64,000 nucleotides of DNA from Psychrobacter sp. UBA6766 (GCF_002453355.1 NZ_DKGQ01000051.1:20859-84858), one strand, 5' to 3'; positions 38,901 to 47,539 are shown, numbered from the stretch's first letter. Translations and numbers: made by a program. Notes: generated from the sequence alone by a model not told the origin.

Positions 38901-40190
38901 ATATAATGAGTCAATATTATTGCTTAGGCTATTCTTATCATCTTCCATCTGTGTGCTTAGCGCAGCACTTAGACGTCCAGCAGTCGTTTGCTGCGTTGCG
39001 CTTTCATCGAGCATAAGCACATCTTGTTGTAGATGGGCAAGCAAACTGAGCGGGCGTTCAGATTGCGAATCAGTTATAGGCTTATAACCGACGTCAAACT
39101 TATCCTGCCAATCAAGCTTAAAGCCATTTGTGTCTTCGTTGCCCGATAGGCTTGCCAGCATAGCAAAGGTCTCACGCGATTGCTTGCCCAAACGTGACAA
39201 TAGCGTATGCCCGTAATCACGTAGGAATACGCTTTCAGGATTAATCACTTGCTGACGTTGTAGCCACTGTTTATCGACGATATCTGCCCAAAACAGTTGC
39301 GACGGGTTGTAATGCAATAAAGTAATATCCATGTACGTGGACAAGCGCTGTAAGAAGTTCAGCTCATTTTGCGGTAACTGCTGAATGGTAAAAATGTGCA
39401 GTTGTGTTGGTAAAATCGCCTGTGTATCTACCCCACTATCCGCTTTATCTTGTTCCATAATTTGCCAAAAACGCGTCTCAATTGAGGCTCTATGCTCATA
39501 CACCGAAGCAAATAATAATCGCCATAAATGCCGCTGGGCGATCTCAAGCTCAGTATAATGTGCAACCAACCAATCAGGCGTATTGCCTGCATATTTATCA
39601 AACTCCATGGTCAGCTTGTCTTTTTCAGCGATGAGCAGCTCGACATCGACCGCTTTATTGGCAGACCATAAGGTTAGCCAATCCTCCCGGTGAGTCAAAT
39701 AACGACTAAACACCCGTGAAAAATCTGTCGCCAACGACCATAGCCGTACATCTTGCTGACTACGGTCCGCCTCTTCATCGAGTAATGCCGATAGCAGTGG
39801 ATACAAAGGATGCTTATCATCGGCCATAATCTTTGCTTGATAATAGGTAAAATAACCGAACAGCCGCCACTGCATCACCGCACCCGTCAGCACCGCAACT
39901 TCTGGCACCGTCACAATCTCTTGCGCGCGCTGATTGGCCTCAAGCCAGACATTGTGCTCGGCAAGTACCTTTTGCATTAAGGTCCATTGATACTGACCCC
40001 AAAACTTGGTGGTCACCAAAGTGCTAATTCCCGCTTGGCTAGCAATGGATTTATCCAACCAATCACCCAGCACCATTGACGGCACGATGACGATAAATTC
40101 TGCAAAGATAGGCAAGTTTTTAGACTGATAAGCAGTGAGTAATTGCTCAACGAGATGTTCGGTGCGATGCGACTGGATAATGGTAAACAT
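35922..40190 (-). CDS. recC: Exodeoxyribonuclease V gamma subunit RecC
   Basis: 1422 aa (E. coli 1122). The N-terminus MFTIIQSHRTEHLVEQLLTAY matches RecC, as do FIVIVPSMVLGDWLDKSIA, the inactive helicase-like blocks (HSCHNLQRQLEILRGMIG, ITFGRFGALRNVPFGLVVMLNMD) and EFPNRDHDNRYDLM. RecC holds the complex together and reads Chi. The extra length comes from Asp/Ser/Asn-rich insertions typical of this lineage. First gene of the recCBD operon; its promoter should lie in 40191-40500. Confidence 0.93.
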   Translation of the reverse strand: MFTIIQSHRTEHLVEQLLTAYQSKNLPIFAEFIVIVPSMVLGDWLDKSIASQAGISTLVTTKFWGQYQWTLMQKVLAEHNVWLEANQRAQEIVTVPEVAVLTGAVMQWRLFGYFTYYQAKIMADDKHPLYPLLSALLDEEADRSQQDVRLWSLATDFSRVFSRYLTHREDWLTLWSANKAVDVELLIAEKDKLTMEFDKYAGNTPDWLVAHYTELEIAQRHLWRLLFASVYEHRASIETRFWQIMEQDKADSGVDTQAILPTQLHIFTIQQLPQNELNFLQRLSTYMDITLLHYNPSQLFWADIVDKQWLQRQQVINPESVFLRDYGHTLLSRLGKQSRETFAMLASLSGNEDTNGFKLDWQDKFDVGYKPITDSQSERPLSLLAHLQQDVLMLDESATQQTTAGRLSAALSTQMEDDKNSLSNNIDSLYSDDHLRGKRFEQARQWQLSQYDNSLSIHSCHNLQRQLEILRGMIGRWLNEPNEDGSARHLSDIVVLLPDVDRHHELINSVFVNGEGQDGLTLPAKVTGVVDKSIRQLWEAIRGFYGLLGSDSARFEAAEVFDWLMLPPLYESLGLTHEQMSRACDLLEQAGFVRGFDEAHLQQTLDGDDYDYRFSFAHALDKVALGLVMPEAEISDCLYPDNWQDNTLAEKTVPMSAVSLADAAIVEALCRVYNGLHHCRYEFEARHNAEKWLNNIENNIIHPYFSALDQTRPMRAIFNAMNGFKSSLRANRHYQRYHGENDNQSRTSADNEAPSDQSHSLQLEASQVESKLSQVSNLPLKLSFMLDSIEDELESQQVSAEPTGVITFGRFGALRNVPFGLVVMLNMDLAEFPNRDHDNRYDLMKAGLARRGDRFSEDDDNGVFLDALLCARNACWIFYNGQRLTDAHEHLPANPVSELLQFLQGEVQWQWNPLKIEALKTQSTMNDDSDDESVLAAQVQRYLPKLIEQWLVTRHPALPFAEEVFVQPDVLNESLDANNSASHEDDGEVLMDLLTRAMQKEKAYQQSTNAPARVWHEVFEHLHARDDSTLPAFKVNLPSAEDYDTIARRIVLDSTSPHEAVPIQGVDEQFEISQVDMQSLYYQVRHPAKHFLREQQVHVVLPTDEMAHQEPLSLSGLSAYEVNSQLLDELNKDSDAASIKSLSKLLYDPVMPAGVARQSTLQYQQLKLQQQCQEFAEQLSSLGIEAHSGANRVLLTPCAETMTTVVTPDINLQGKLQIKGIVPVKVPAVHHDSEDELSSPELWLNLLPNSARTQYLLRFWLAHVYWQVARHTTEAQVINGDGRSIWRFNKGSDEYKFSRNDKTFDLAPIAYDSALAELLKWVRFSHMAGKIPMTVLPVHALTYLDKVNEAKEKDLDYQPKRSDFEGWLWPSFNSEVIYDTCSQHELWQYILYKQDVFAKLKDALPALAAPLFAAMDESLKAL

Positions 40191-40641
40191 AAAGAATGAA
40201 ATCTATTTGGAGTAATAAAACTGAATATTAAAATCGAGTATTAAAAACAACACGACAAGCGCTTAATTTCTGTGTCGAAGCGGATAGTCGCATTATGGTT
40301 TCATACTTTTTAAGGAGAAAAAACGCAGCAGACAACACTCATCAATCTATGTTTGGTAGTCGTTAGTCTATTGTATTTCTGCTAGCATAACGCCCATTAA
40401 TAATTATACCTATTAATAAAACTGTGTGAGTGGTGATAAAACTGTCAGTAATAGTAAAACTATTAGAAATGGCAAAGCGGTTAGTGGCGATAAAAAGTAA
40501 TAACGCACGCAACCTGCTTATCAGTGTGCCATTGTTCGCGGCGGTTTACTAGTATATCACCTGTATAGCAAAATAGCCTGCGACAATGGATGTCGTTGTA
40601 TCTTTTATCTGAATTTTTTGCCAACGAGATATTATAATACT
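40191..40641. other. Intergenic region with degenerate AAAACTR repeats
   Basis: No gene seen. From about 40395 to 40500 there are imperfect repeats of the type AATAAAACTGT / GATAAAACTGT / AGTAAAACTAT / GATAAAAAGT, about 20 bp apart. The region must carry the recC promoter (leftward) and that of the gene at 40642 (rightward; TATTATAAT at 40630 is a possible -10). Confidence 0.4.
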
Positions 40642-41208
40642 ATGCCCATGCGCCCTATTGATGCCATTTTCGTTCATCCTAAACGGCGGTTGTATGTTGT
40701 ATACTACCGCGGCGAGCTGTGGCAACTGCCACGCATGAAAATCGATGATAGATCGTGGCAAAACAGAAAGCCTTTTACAGATGATAGCAGCGGTCTTTAT
40801 CTTAGTATTCATCAAGCCATTAGCGATCCTATCCTCGCACAAAAACTACGCACCTTAAACTTACCAGTAGCGGTACGTGGCAGTACGTTACCGCGCTTTG
40901 AGGCATGGTGGGAGGCTCATGGTTTTGAATGGCTTAAAGACAAACTTGCCACAGGTGACTCGCCATTGGCGGCCCATCAAACGGTAGCGTCTAAGACAGC
41001 AGGAGCAACGGCGACTGATAGGCAGGTAACGTTCTCTTCAAACTATCAAGCTGCATCATCAGATAACAGTAGCGCAGTTAAGGAAAACAACTCTATTAAG
41101 AAAAAAAGTAGCAAACAAAAAACACCCGCTACTGTCGCAAAAGATACGGATGTTTTTGCCAGCATGCTGGCGGATTTAGCAGAAGAAGTATTAAACCAAC
41201 ACGAGTAA
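40642..41208 (+). CDS. Hypothetical protein, 188 aa
   Basis: Starts MPMRPIDAIFVHPKRRLYVV; the in-frame ATG at 40642 is preferred over a TTG at 40618, although the ribosome site is weak. The N-terminal 110 residues look folded (YYRGELWQLPRMK, FEAWWEAHGFEWLKDKL), and the C-terminal 80 are Ser/Thr/Lys-rich and probably disordered, ending DVFASMLADLAEEVLNQ. No signal peptide and no known domain. Confidence 0.6.
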   Translation: MPMRPIDAIFVHPKRRLYVVYYRGELWQLPRMKIDDRSWQNRKPFTDDSSGLYLSIHQAISDPILAQKLRTLNLPVAVRGSTLPRFEAWWEAHGFEWLKDKLATGDSPLAAHQTVASKTAGATATDRQVTFSSNYQAASSDNSSAVKENNSIKKKSSKQKTPATVAKDTDVFASMLADLAEEVLNQHE

Positions 41209-41272
41209 ATCTGCTACCATTCGTCATCTATTTAAATCATTCACTATACTAACTAAAAAAGAGCGGTAATTT

Positions 41273-42082
41273 ATGAGAGACTACAAGCTGCTATTAGCGG
41301 GGCTTATTTTACTGCTGTTGGTTATTTTTATCGGCGTCTTTACTTGGTTATGGACTAGCAATCGTAAAAACATGGACCCTTTGCCTATTATGGCAAATAA
41401 CAATGACTCGACGGCGGCAGAGGATGATGAAAATGCCATTGCTAAAAGCACCTTGCATATACAGGCAGAAGAAGAGCTACAAGCGCCTTTAGATGCGTTG
41501 ATTGCAAGCTTTCAAGCACGCTACCCTGGTGTTCAGATAATGACAAATTTTGTCCCTGCGGCTGCTCTCCTGACCCTATCCGATAGCCATTATACAGACA
41601 GCAATCGCACTGATAATGAGCGCTCGTCTTTTCTCGTTAATACGGATTTAATTATTGCTAATGGTCGGTTGTCAAAAGAGCGATTAGCACCCTTACAACA
41701 ACAATTACAGACCGCTCAAAACCAGCGTAATCAAAGTAAAATAGAGAACGAAGAAGCCAATTCTAATAATGATGTTAATGTGGACGCTTCTCAGGCCAAA
41801 AACGACAACAGTGTTACGCGAAGCCTAGTATCTTTTAACTATGCTTTGCAAGATACGCAAGCAGTAGACGGCGTTGTATTAACCCAAAACCCTGCTGCTA
41901 CTAACTTTAGAAATTTTTTGCTCTCAAGTACCGGACAAGACATCTTAAGCCAGTATGATTATGATAATATCGACGGTTATAAGAATGATATGGCTGACTT
42001 GTTCACACCCAATTCACGTGCCAAACAAGCATCAGGCGAGTTGGAAGTAGATGTCGCCGACGCGCTTAGCAATGGTAAGTGA
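41273..42082 (+). CDS. Membrane-anchored periplasmic protein with weak ModA-like similarity
   Basis: 269 aa. An uncleaved N-terminal anchor (LLLAGLILLLLVIFIGVFTWLW) is followed by an extracytoplasmic domain. The stretches AEEELQAPLDALIASFQARYPGVQI and AATNFRNFLLSSTGQDILSQY recall the start and the C-terminal helix of molybdate-type ABC binding proteins. The central part is replaced by an Asn/Asp/Gln-rich linker, so ligand binding is doubtful. I regard it as a degenerate binding-protein relative; no transporter genes accompany it. Confidence 0.55.
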   Translation: MRDYKLLLAGLILLLLVIFIGVFTWLWTSNRKNMDPLPIMANNNDSTAAEDDENAIAKSTLHIQAEEELQAPLDALIASFQARYPGVQIMTNFVPAAALLTLSDSHYTDSNRTDNERSSFLVNTDLIIANGRLSKERLAPLQQQLQTAQNQRNQSKIENEEANSNNDVNVDASQAKNDNSVTRSLVSFNYALQDTQAVDGVVLTQNPAATNFRNFLLSSTGQDILSQYDYDNIDGYKNDMADLFTPNSRAKQASGELEVDVADALSNGK

Positions 42083-42152
42083 GCATAAAAGCCCATTTCC
42101 GAATTATCCATTGCTTTTATAAGTGCTTTTTTCTACAATAACCGTCTATTAT

Positions 42153-42228
42153 GCGCCTATAGCTCAACAGGATAGAGCAGTTGCCTCCTAAGCGATCGAT
42201 CCGAGTTCGAGTCTTGGTGGGCGCACCA
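42153..42228 (+). tRNA. tRNA-Arg (anticodon CCT)
   Basis: Acceptor GCGCCTA pairs with TGGGCGC, then A-CCA encoded. D-stem GCTC/GAGC; anticodon stem GTTGC/GCGAT around loop CTCCTAA with anticodon CCT, reading AGG; T-arm CCGAG-TTCGAGT-CTTGG. The 3' CCA is genomically encoded. It marks the boundary between core genes and an accessory region, a usual integrase target. Confidence 0.93.
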
Positions 42229-42340
42229 ATCATAGTATTTAGACATAACCTCGCATTACCTCAAGCCCTTGAAACCCCTTATACATATACATAGTTGTCT
42301 TTATTGATTACTTGTCATTACCTGCTAGCACCTCTACAAT

Positions 42341-42413
42341 GTTGTTAAATAAGTTGTTAAATAATATACAGCATCATTTTTTGTTGTTAATCATGCAGTG
42401 AGGTTGTTGTTAA
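42341..42413 (+). repeat. Four GTTGTTAA direct repeats next to the tRNA
   Basis: GTTGTTAA occurs at 42341, 42353, 42383 and 42406, all on the same strand, between the tRNA 3' end and an integrase-like start codon. Position and spacing resemble arm-type binding sites of tRNA-targeting integrases. The last copy lies in the small dyad AGGTT...AACCT. Confidence 0.5.
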
Positions 42414-42440
42414 ACCTCTTAATGCCTTGAGGTGTAAGAC

Positions 42441-42512
42441 ATGACGAGAAGACAAGACTACCGATTAACTGACGCTGGTGTGAAAGCCATTGCCAAACAT
42501 GAGCTATGCTGA
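42441..42512 (+). pseudogene. Truncated integrase start, cut by the IS
   Basis: After a good ribosome site (GAGGT, 7 nt spacing) the ATG at 42441 reads MTRRQDYRLTDAGVKAIAK. The piece R-L-T-D-A-G-V-K-A-I-A-K resembles the N-terminus of P4-type tyrosine integrases (L-T-D-x-x-V-K-x-x-K). The IS begins at 42500 and stops translation at 42512. The rest of the gene is not found after the IS at 43777, so it seems to have been deleted. The assignment rests on 19 residues and on the location beside a tRNA. Confidence 0.5.
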
Positions 42513-42564
42513 AGAAACCGTAGAGCTAAACTTGGTAAACTAAGCACAATAACAGGAGTTTACC

Positions 42565-42861
42565 ATGACCAAGAAAATCAGAACCTATAGTGATGAATTT
42601 AAAGCCGAAGCCGTTAAGAAGATAGCAGATAATAACGGTAACATCTCCGCTACTGCAAAGCAGCTCGGCATCGCCATGCAAACGCTATCAAACTGGCAGA
42701 ACAAAGCCAATCAAGGCAAGCTTATCGGCACAGAACAATATGAACCTGATCTTATGACAGCTCTTCAAGAAATAAAGCAGCTCAAGCGACAACTTAAAGT
42801 TGCTGAAGAAGAGCGAGAGATATTAAAAAAGGCGACGGCGTACTTTGCCAAGCACAGTTAG
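42565..42861 (+). CDS. IS3-family transposase OrfA
   Basis: 98 aa. Helix-turn-helix domain (YSDEFKAEAVKKIADNNGN, ATAKQLGIAMQTLSNWQNK) and a C-terminal leucine-zipper-like coil (LQEIKQLKRQLKVAEEEREI). GGAG precedes the ATG. The slippery sequence AAAAAAG at 42825-42831 lies in the A-AAA-AAG phase, and the -1 frame is open from there into orfB, so a fused OrfAB transposase by programmed frameshift is expected. Confidence 0.9.
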   Translation: MTKKIRTYSDEFKAEAVKKIADNNGNISATAKQLGIAMQTLSNWQNKANQGKLIGTEQYEPDLMTALQEIKQLKRQLKVAEEEREILKKATAYFAKHS

Positions 42862-43730
42862 TGAAGTACGCCTTTATCAAAGACAACAAGCAGATTTTTA
42901 GCATCACTCGCATGTGTCACGTCTTGAGAGTAAAGCCATCAAGCTATTACGATTGGCTGGGTCGTGACATCAGCGACCAACAGATACATCGTAACCAGTC
43001 TGAGCTATTGGTTAGAGCCGCTCACAGTGAAACTCATGAGCGCTATGGTGTTGAGCGTCTGCATGCGCATCTAAGTGAGCAAGGTCATAACATCAGTCCC
43101 TACATGGTCAGAAGCATCAAAGAGGAATACAGCATCAAATGCCGTCGCCACAAACGCTTTAAAGTCACCACCGACTCCAATCACAACAAACTGGTCTATC
43201 CAAACATGCTTGATCAAAAGTTTGATGCCAGTCGCCCTAACCAAGCGTGGGTCAGTGACATCACCTATATCTGGACAAATGAGGGCTGGTTGTACTTAGC
43301 TGGAGTCAAAGACTTATACACTAAAGAGCTGGTTGGCTATGCTATCAATAAGCGCATGACAGCAGATCTAGTATGCAAAGCATTGAACATGGCCATCAAG
43401 AATAAACGACCAAGCAAAGGGCTAGTCGTTCACTCTGACAGAGGCAGTCAGTACTGTAGCCATGCTTACCACAAGATCATCAAGCAGCATCAGTTTACAG
43501 GTTCAATGAGCGGTAAAGGCAACTGCTTTGACAACGCCCCCATAGAAAGCTTCTGGGGCATATTGAAGAACGAGCTAGTATATCACCAAGACTATAAAAC
43601 AAGGTTTGCAGCTATCAGAGATATCATTGGCTATATTGAGTTGTATTATAATCAGACTAGGATTCAAAAGAGTTTAGGCTATAAATCGCCAAGACAGGTG
43701 TGGTTTGATTATTATCGTCAGGCTGCGTAA
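42861..43730 (+). CDS. IS3-family transposase OrfB (DDE catalytic part)
   Basis: 289 aa. The retroviral-type integrase core is complete: first Asp in NQAWVSDITYI, second Asp in VVHSDRGSQYCS, and Glu in FDNAPIESFWGILK. The C-terminal YIELYYNQTRIQKSLGYKSP is typical. The GTG at 42861 overlaps the orfA stop by one base, but the natural product is probably the -1 frameshift fusion. No disrupting mutation seen, so the element may be active. Confidence 0.92.
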   Translation: MKYAFIKDNKQIFSITRMCHVLRVKPSSYYDWLGRDISDQQIHRNQSELLVRAAHSETHERYGVERLHAHLSEQGHNISPYMVRSIKEEYSIKCRRHKRFKVTTDSNHNKLVYPNMLDQKFDASRPNQAWVSDITYIWTNEGWLYLAGVKDLYTKELVGYAINKRMTADLVCKALNMAIKNKRPSKGLVVHSDRGSQYCSHAYHKIIKQHQFTGSMSGKGNCFDNAPIESFWGILKNELVYHQDYKTRFAAIRDIIGYIELYYNQTRIQKSLGYKSPRQVWFDYYRQAA

Positions 43731-43776
43731 TTAAAATCTCCCAAGTTTAACTGTACGGATTTGACGGCAGGGGTCA

Positions 43777-44311
43777 AATAAGAATAACTTACACTTTGAT
43801 TTCATAATGCAAGCTCTCGCATAATCAGATAATTTTCGGTAGATAACAGGAAATATTTGCCTATAATTTAGCTATTTTCCCACTAAAACTGAACTAAATT
43901 TACGTAATACATATTTTGTTTTAACCTTCCCATTTAAACTTGATTTAGTTTTACTCCTGATTTAAATAAGCCTTTCATAACATGCTAACAGATGCGTGAG
44001 GCACGCGTTGTGATCATTAACTGCAATACTTAATAGGTAGAGTGTTTTAGTCACCATACACCCCTCCTCTTTTTTTACCGTGACAACGTGACAAACTTTA
44101 TACTCTATAGTGTTCAGAGCAATATTATCCGTGACAACCTTTCAGTCATACAAGTCGAAAATCAGCTCACAACCCTTTCAACTTATGACTTGTCGCTCTG
44201 TCACCTTATTTGTATGCTTGTTAATACTTATACGACCTATTTGAATGAGTCAGCTTGATGACTATTGCAAATTACATTAAAGAAAATAGTTATTCAAAGT
44301 TGCTAAAGGCT
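43777..44311. other. Non-coding region between the IS and the recombinase operon
   Basis: No gene is visible in 535 bp. It is AT-rich with short dyads (ACTAAAACTGAACTAAAT near 43885 facing ATTTAGTTTTAC near 43944; GCGTGAGGCACGC at 43995) and the GTGACAA repeats listed separately. As the 3' flank of the recombinase operon it could hold one end of that element. Confidence 0.4.
44078..44137 (+). repeat. Three CGTGACAA repeats
   Basis: CCGTGACAA at 44078, CGTGACAA at 44087 directly adjoining, and CCGTGACAA at 44129. They sit in the non-coding flank of the recombinase operon. Iteron-like sites for a replication or recombination protein are possible; no partner gene can be named. Confidence 0.4.
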
Positions 44312-47300
44312 CTATTTTTCAACCAATATCATAAGTAAGTAGCCTACGTATTTCAGAAGTCCCGAAGAAGCATAGTAGCTGTCCGCCATAGCCAAGTTTT
44401 TAACAGAATATCTACGTTTTCTCTGTACTACTCTGACTTCATAACCTTTGTAGTTTTCACGAGATCCAGTACGTATATTGCTGTCCAGCTTTAGCTCCTT
44501 TTTAAGATGAATAACCGTCTTCTCGCTATCCGCACGAATCTGCCAATACAAGCCATCAACGAGTCTAGTTCCTATACTTACGAACTGTTTTAGCATTATT
44601 AATTGTGATTCTTTTACCCCAAAATGCAGAGAGGATGTCTTCACATTATGTTTATTAGAAAATATTTCTACGAATACTGTTAACTGTTCAGGCTCTTCAA
44701 TAGACATCTGGTAAACCCTATCAAGCAATTTGATAAGCAGCTCTTGATTCTTACGTCCTCTCGGTGCACCTAGCAGCAATTTATTATTTGTAAATACTTG
44801 CTCTGCCTTGTGATAGATACATTTTGCTTCCGTTATACTGATACCATGCCTTATAGCAACCTCTACTAGTTTTTCTAGCCTTTTTTCAACTTTTAGTTCT
44901 TGTATTTCTTCTAAAAATGCAATCACATCATGATATTTTGGATGGATTAAAATAGATTTTGCTTCTGATTTCTCTATGTCTGTTATGTTTTCAGTTGTTT
45001 GCTGGCTAGATTCAGAGCCTTTCCTTTGTTCTATGTCTTTAACAAATAAAGATGTTTTATGACCAGCTAACTTCTTTATGACATACGGACGTAGTTTACT
45101 TAAGATTACTAGCTTAATTTTAGCATCGTAGGCACTAGCATCCTCTCTATTCACTGTCTGGTAGTTTATCTTTGTGACCGCCTCTAGAACCGTTAATGGT
45201 AGCGTTAGTTTTGCTTCACTCATTTGCCAACCTGCCAGCAGATGCGCTGTATGAATATAATGCTCAAATGTCGTATCAGGTGTTAGATACCCAGCAAAAC
45301 TGGCCAGGCCAAACCATACTCCTTGGTTTTGGTTATATGCCAGAACCCCTTTGGAGATGGCTGTGCAATGCGTAGCATCGTAATCTGTTAATAACTGTGC
45401 CAATGGTGACTGATTGAGCACAACCGCTAAATGGCTAATTGCCGTGTGCCGCAGACTATGAAAAGTAAAATCATGATCACCAAGCAATCGATCCCACATG
45501 ACCTTCATCAAATTACTAAAAAACATATGAGGCAATGGCTGATCGCCTGATCCTTGCGAAAACAAGTAGCGTTGTTTTAGTCTGGTTTGATAATGATATA
45601 AGCTGAGGAGCTGCTCTAATTCATCTGGTTTGAGTAGACAGTCTATCGGTATCATTCGCTTGGCACTGCTGCTTTTTAGTCGTCGATAACGATTGGGTCT
45701 CAGTAATATTTGAGGAAATTCAACTTTTTTATCGAGGCTGTCAGTATAGATATCGGTCACATCAGAGACTTTTATACCAATTAATTCGTTTATACGCATA
45801 CCTGTACGATATGCCAAGCTCAAGACAACTAAGCACAGTCGTTTCTGATCAGACTTCAAAGCTGATGATTTGAGATAATCTGTCATAGCATAATAAATAT
45901 GCGGTGATACTATGCTTGCTTTAATCACTTGACGATTATTACCCCATGGGAAATAAACATAGGGAGCATCAAAGTGCGTACGCTGATGATCATGAAAAGC
46001 TTTCAGACGACCGTAGGTAAATTTTTGCGTATCTTTAAGTTTATCTAGATATGAAATCTTACTACCTTTTGTAGGCTGATCTTTTATAGCACCATCGCAA
46101 TTCTGCTCAGAGCCGGCTTCCGCATGATCTGGCCACTTATTATCTAAAACAGATTCATCCTCATCCGATTCTGACCTTTTATTTAAAACTAAAGTTCTAC
46201 GACCATCTTTAATTTTACTTTGGATAATTTGCTCATATACCTCTTCAAAATCTTCACCTTCCCATTCATCTAACTCTTCATCCATGGTTAGCATGAGCCA
46301 ATCACGACCGATACAACCGCAGTATTTACTGATGGTATTAAGCCGAATGCTATGATCACCAAGTAAAGACAGCGCCCAGCTCAGTAGACGCTGAACATTG
46401 GGCTGGCTAGCGTCTGTCTTTAATGTTGTGATAGTAGAGATAGCAGCAAATCTGGTTAGTTTGAGCGCATCTTGCAGCTCTTTGATCAGGTTTTTGCTAA
46501 AGCTTGGATACGCTATGGTATTTCTCTTGTCTTGTGATTTCCCTGCCGTCTGATAACTAACATCAAACAACTCAGACCACTCGAGTGGCTCAGGATTTGA
46601 CTTAATGAGCTCTCGGTTATAATAGATAAGCTTATGAGTCGGCAGCCCTGTCGTCTTTATATCGCCTTGCCTAACGATAGAAAGTGCACCATCAATAAGG
46701 CTACTCTCTAGCTGTCGCCAGTGGTAGTTTGCATATTTGATGAGCAGTGAGTGCTGGGGGCGATCGATATCCTTATTGGTAAGTTTAAGCGTTTTTGAGA
46801 TATCGTTGATTATAGTATTAAATGGCTTTATCTTGGCCGTTTTTAACTCTTTATCCTTTATAGCATATAAAAAACACAAACTCATATCGTCGGGAACATA
46901 ATCAACAAAACGGTGTAAGCTTTCACTGTCATCAGCCGCGCAGCCATAATTATCGTCACATACCCTAAGCGGTATCACAGCCAATGACTCTGCCCTACTT
47001 TTTTCATCAGTTGCTGGCATGTCAATTTTATACACACGGCGCTCACCAAACAGCCAATCATAGAGCGCTCTTAGCACTTCAATGTCATTAATACCGCCGT
47101 ACATTATGCTGCAATATAGGAACCCCTCAACCAAGTCGTTTACTGAGAAACGCCGTTTTCGTTGCCAAACCTCTATCATCATAGCGCTACTGTCTGCCAC
47201 AGCACGTCCATTAACAAACCAATCATAGTTAATGGTCAAGCGCTCACGAGTTGCCAGTATCGGCACCACAGGCTCATTAAGATATATCTGGTGAGTTTTA

Positions 47301-47539
47301 TTATAATCACGAACAAACTCTAAAAATCCCCGCCGCGCCAATTGGAAGTTTTGAGCGGTGTCGAACGTCCCTTCTAGTAACTGGTTAATCGCTTCGTAAT
47401 GATGCTGCAGCTCACAAGGCGATTGCATAGGATATTGATTGATATATTCTTTAATTAGGGCTTTAGCATCATGCTTGATACTTTTTTTAGCTTCCTCTCT
47501 ATTCAGCTGTCGTAGTTTATGAGCGCTAATATTATCCAT
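44312..47539 (-). CDS. Very large tyrosine recombinase (site-specific integrase), 1075 aa
   Basis: The catalytic domain lies in the middle (about residues 545-770): AYRTGMRINELIGIKVSDV gives the first Arg, FTFHSLRHTAISHLA the H-x-x-R pair, and TPDTTFEHYIHTAHLLAGW the nucleophilic Tyr. The usual His/Trp before it is replaced (FAGYLTPD). About 540 residues before and 300 after the core have no recognised domain; the C-terminal part includes APRGRKNQELLIKLLDRVY. The frame opens with TTG at 47554, but the ATG at 47539 has GAGG upstream and overlaps the stop of the preceding gene by 8 nt, so I chose it. Third gene of an overlapping operon, probably the active recombinase of a mobile element. Confidence 0.82.
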   Translation of the reverse strand: MDNISAHKLRQLNREEAKKSIKHDAKALIKEYINQYPMQSPCELQHHYEAINQLLEGTFDTAQNFQLARRGFLEFVRDYNKTHQIYLNEPVVPILATRERLTINYDWFVNGRAVADSSAMMIEVWQRKRRFSVNDLVEGFLYCSIMYGGINDIEVLRALYDWLFGERRVYKIDMPATDEKSRAESLAVIPLRVCDDNYGCAADDSESLHRFVDYVPDDMSLCFLYAIKDKELKTAKIKPFNTIINDISKTLKLTNKDIDRPQHSLLIKYANYHWRQLESSLIDGALSIVRQGDIKTTGLPTHKLIYYNRELIKSNPEPLEWSELFDVSYQTAGKSQDKRNTIAYPSFSKNLIKELQDALKLTRFAAISTITTLKTDASQPNVQRLLSWALSLLGDHSIRLNTISKYCGCIGRDWLMLTMDEELDEWEGEDFEEVYEQIIQSKIKDGRRTLVLNKRSESDEDESVLDNKWPDHAEAGSEQNCDGAIKDQPTKGSKISYLDKLKDTQKFTYGRLKAFHDHQRTHFDAPYVYFPWGNNRQVIKASIVSPHIYYAMTDYLKSSALKSDQKRLCLVVLSLAYRTGMRINELIGIKVSDVTDIYTDSLDKKVEFPQILLRPNRYRRLKSSSAKRMIPIDCLLKPDELEQLLSLYHYQTRLKQRYLFSQGSGDQPLPHMFFSNLMKVMWDRLLGDHDFTFHSLRHTAISHLAVVLNQSPLAQLLTDYDATHCTAISKGVLAYNQNQGVWFGLASFAGYLTPDTTFEHYIHTAHLLAGWQMSEAKLTLPLTVLEAVTKINYQTVNREDASAYDAKIKLVILSKLRPYVIKKLAGHKTSLFVKDIEQRKGSESSQQTTENITDIEKSEAKSILIHPKYHDVIAFLEEIQELKVEKRLEKLVEVAIRHGISITEAKCIYHKAEQVFTNNKLLLGAPRGRKNQELLIKLLDRVYQMSIEEPEQLTVFVEIFSNKHNVKTSSLHFGVKESQLIMLKQFVSIGTRLVDGLYWQIRADSEKTVIHLKKELKLDSNIRTGSRENYKGYEVRVVQRKRRYSVKNLAMADSYYASSGLLKYVGYLLMILVEK

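Larger units (their letters stand above)
42500..43776 (+). mobile_element. IS3-family insertion sequence, complete
   Basis: 1277 bp bounded by imperfect 36-bp terminal inverted repeats: left TGAGCTATGC...CCGTAGAGCTAAACTTGG, right (reverse) TGACCCCTGC...CCGTACAGTTAAACTTGG. It encodes orfA and orfB in overlapping frames with an A6G slippery site. No target duplication is visible next to the ends (ACA left, AAT right), suggesting later deletion or recombination. The first 21 bases of another copy appear at 63980-64000, which confirms the left boundary. Confidence 0.88.
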
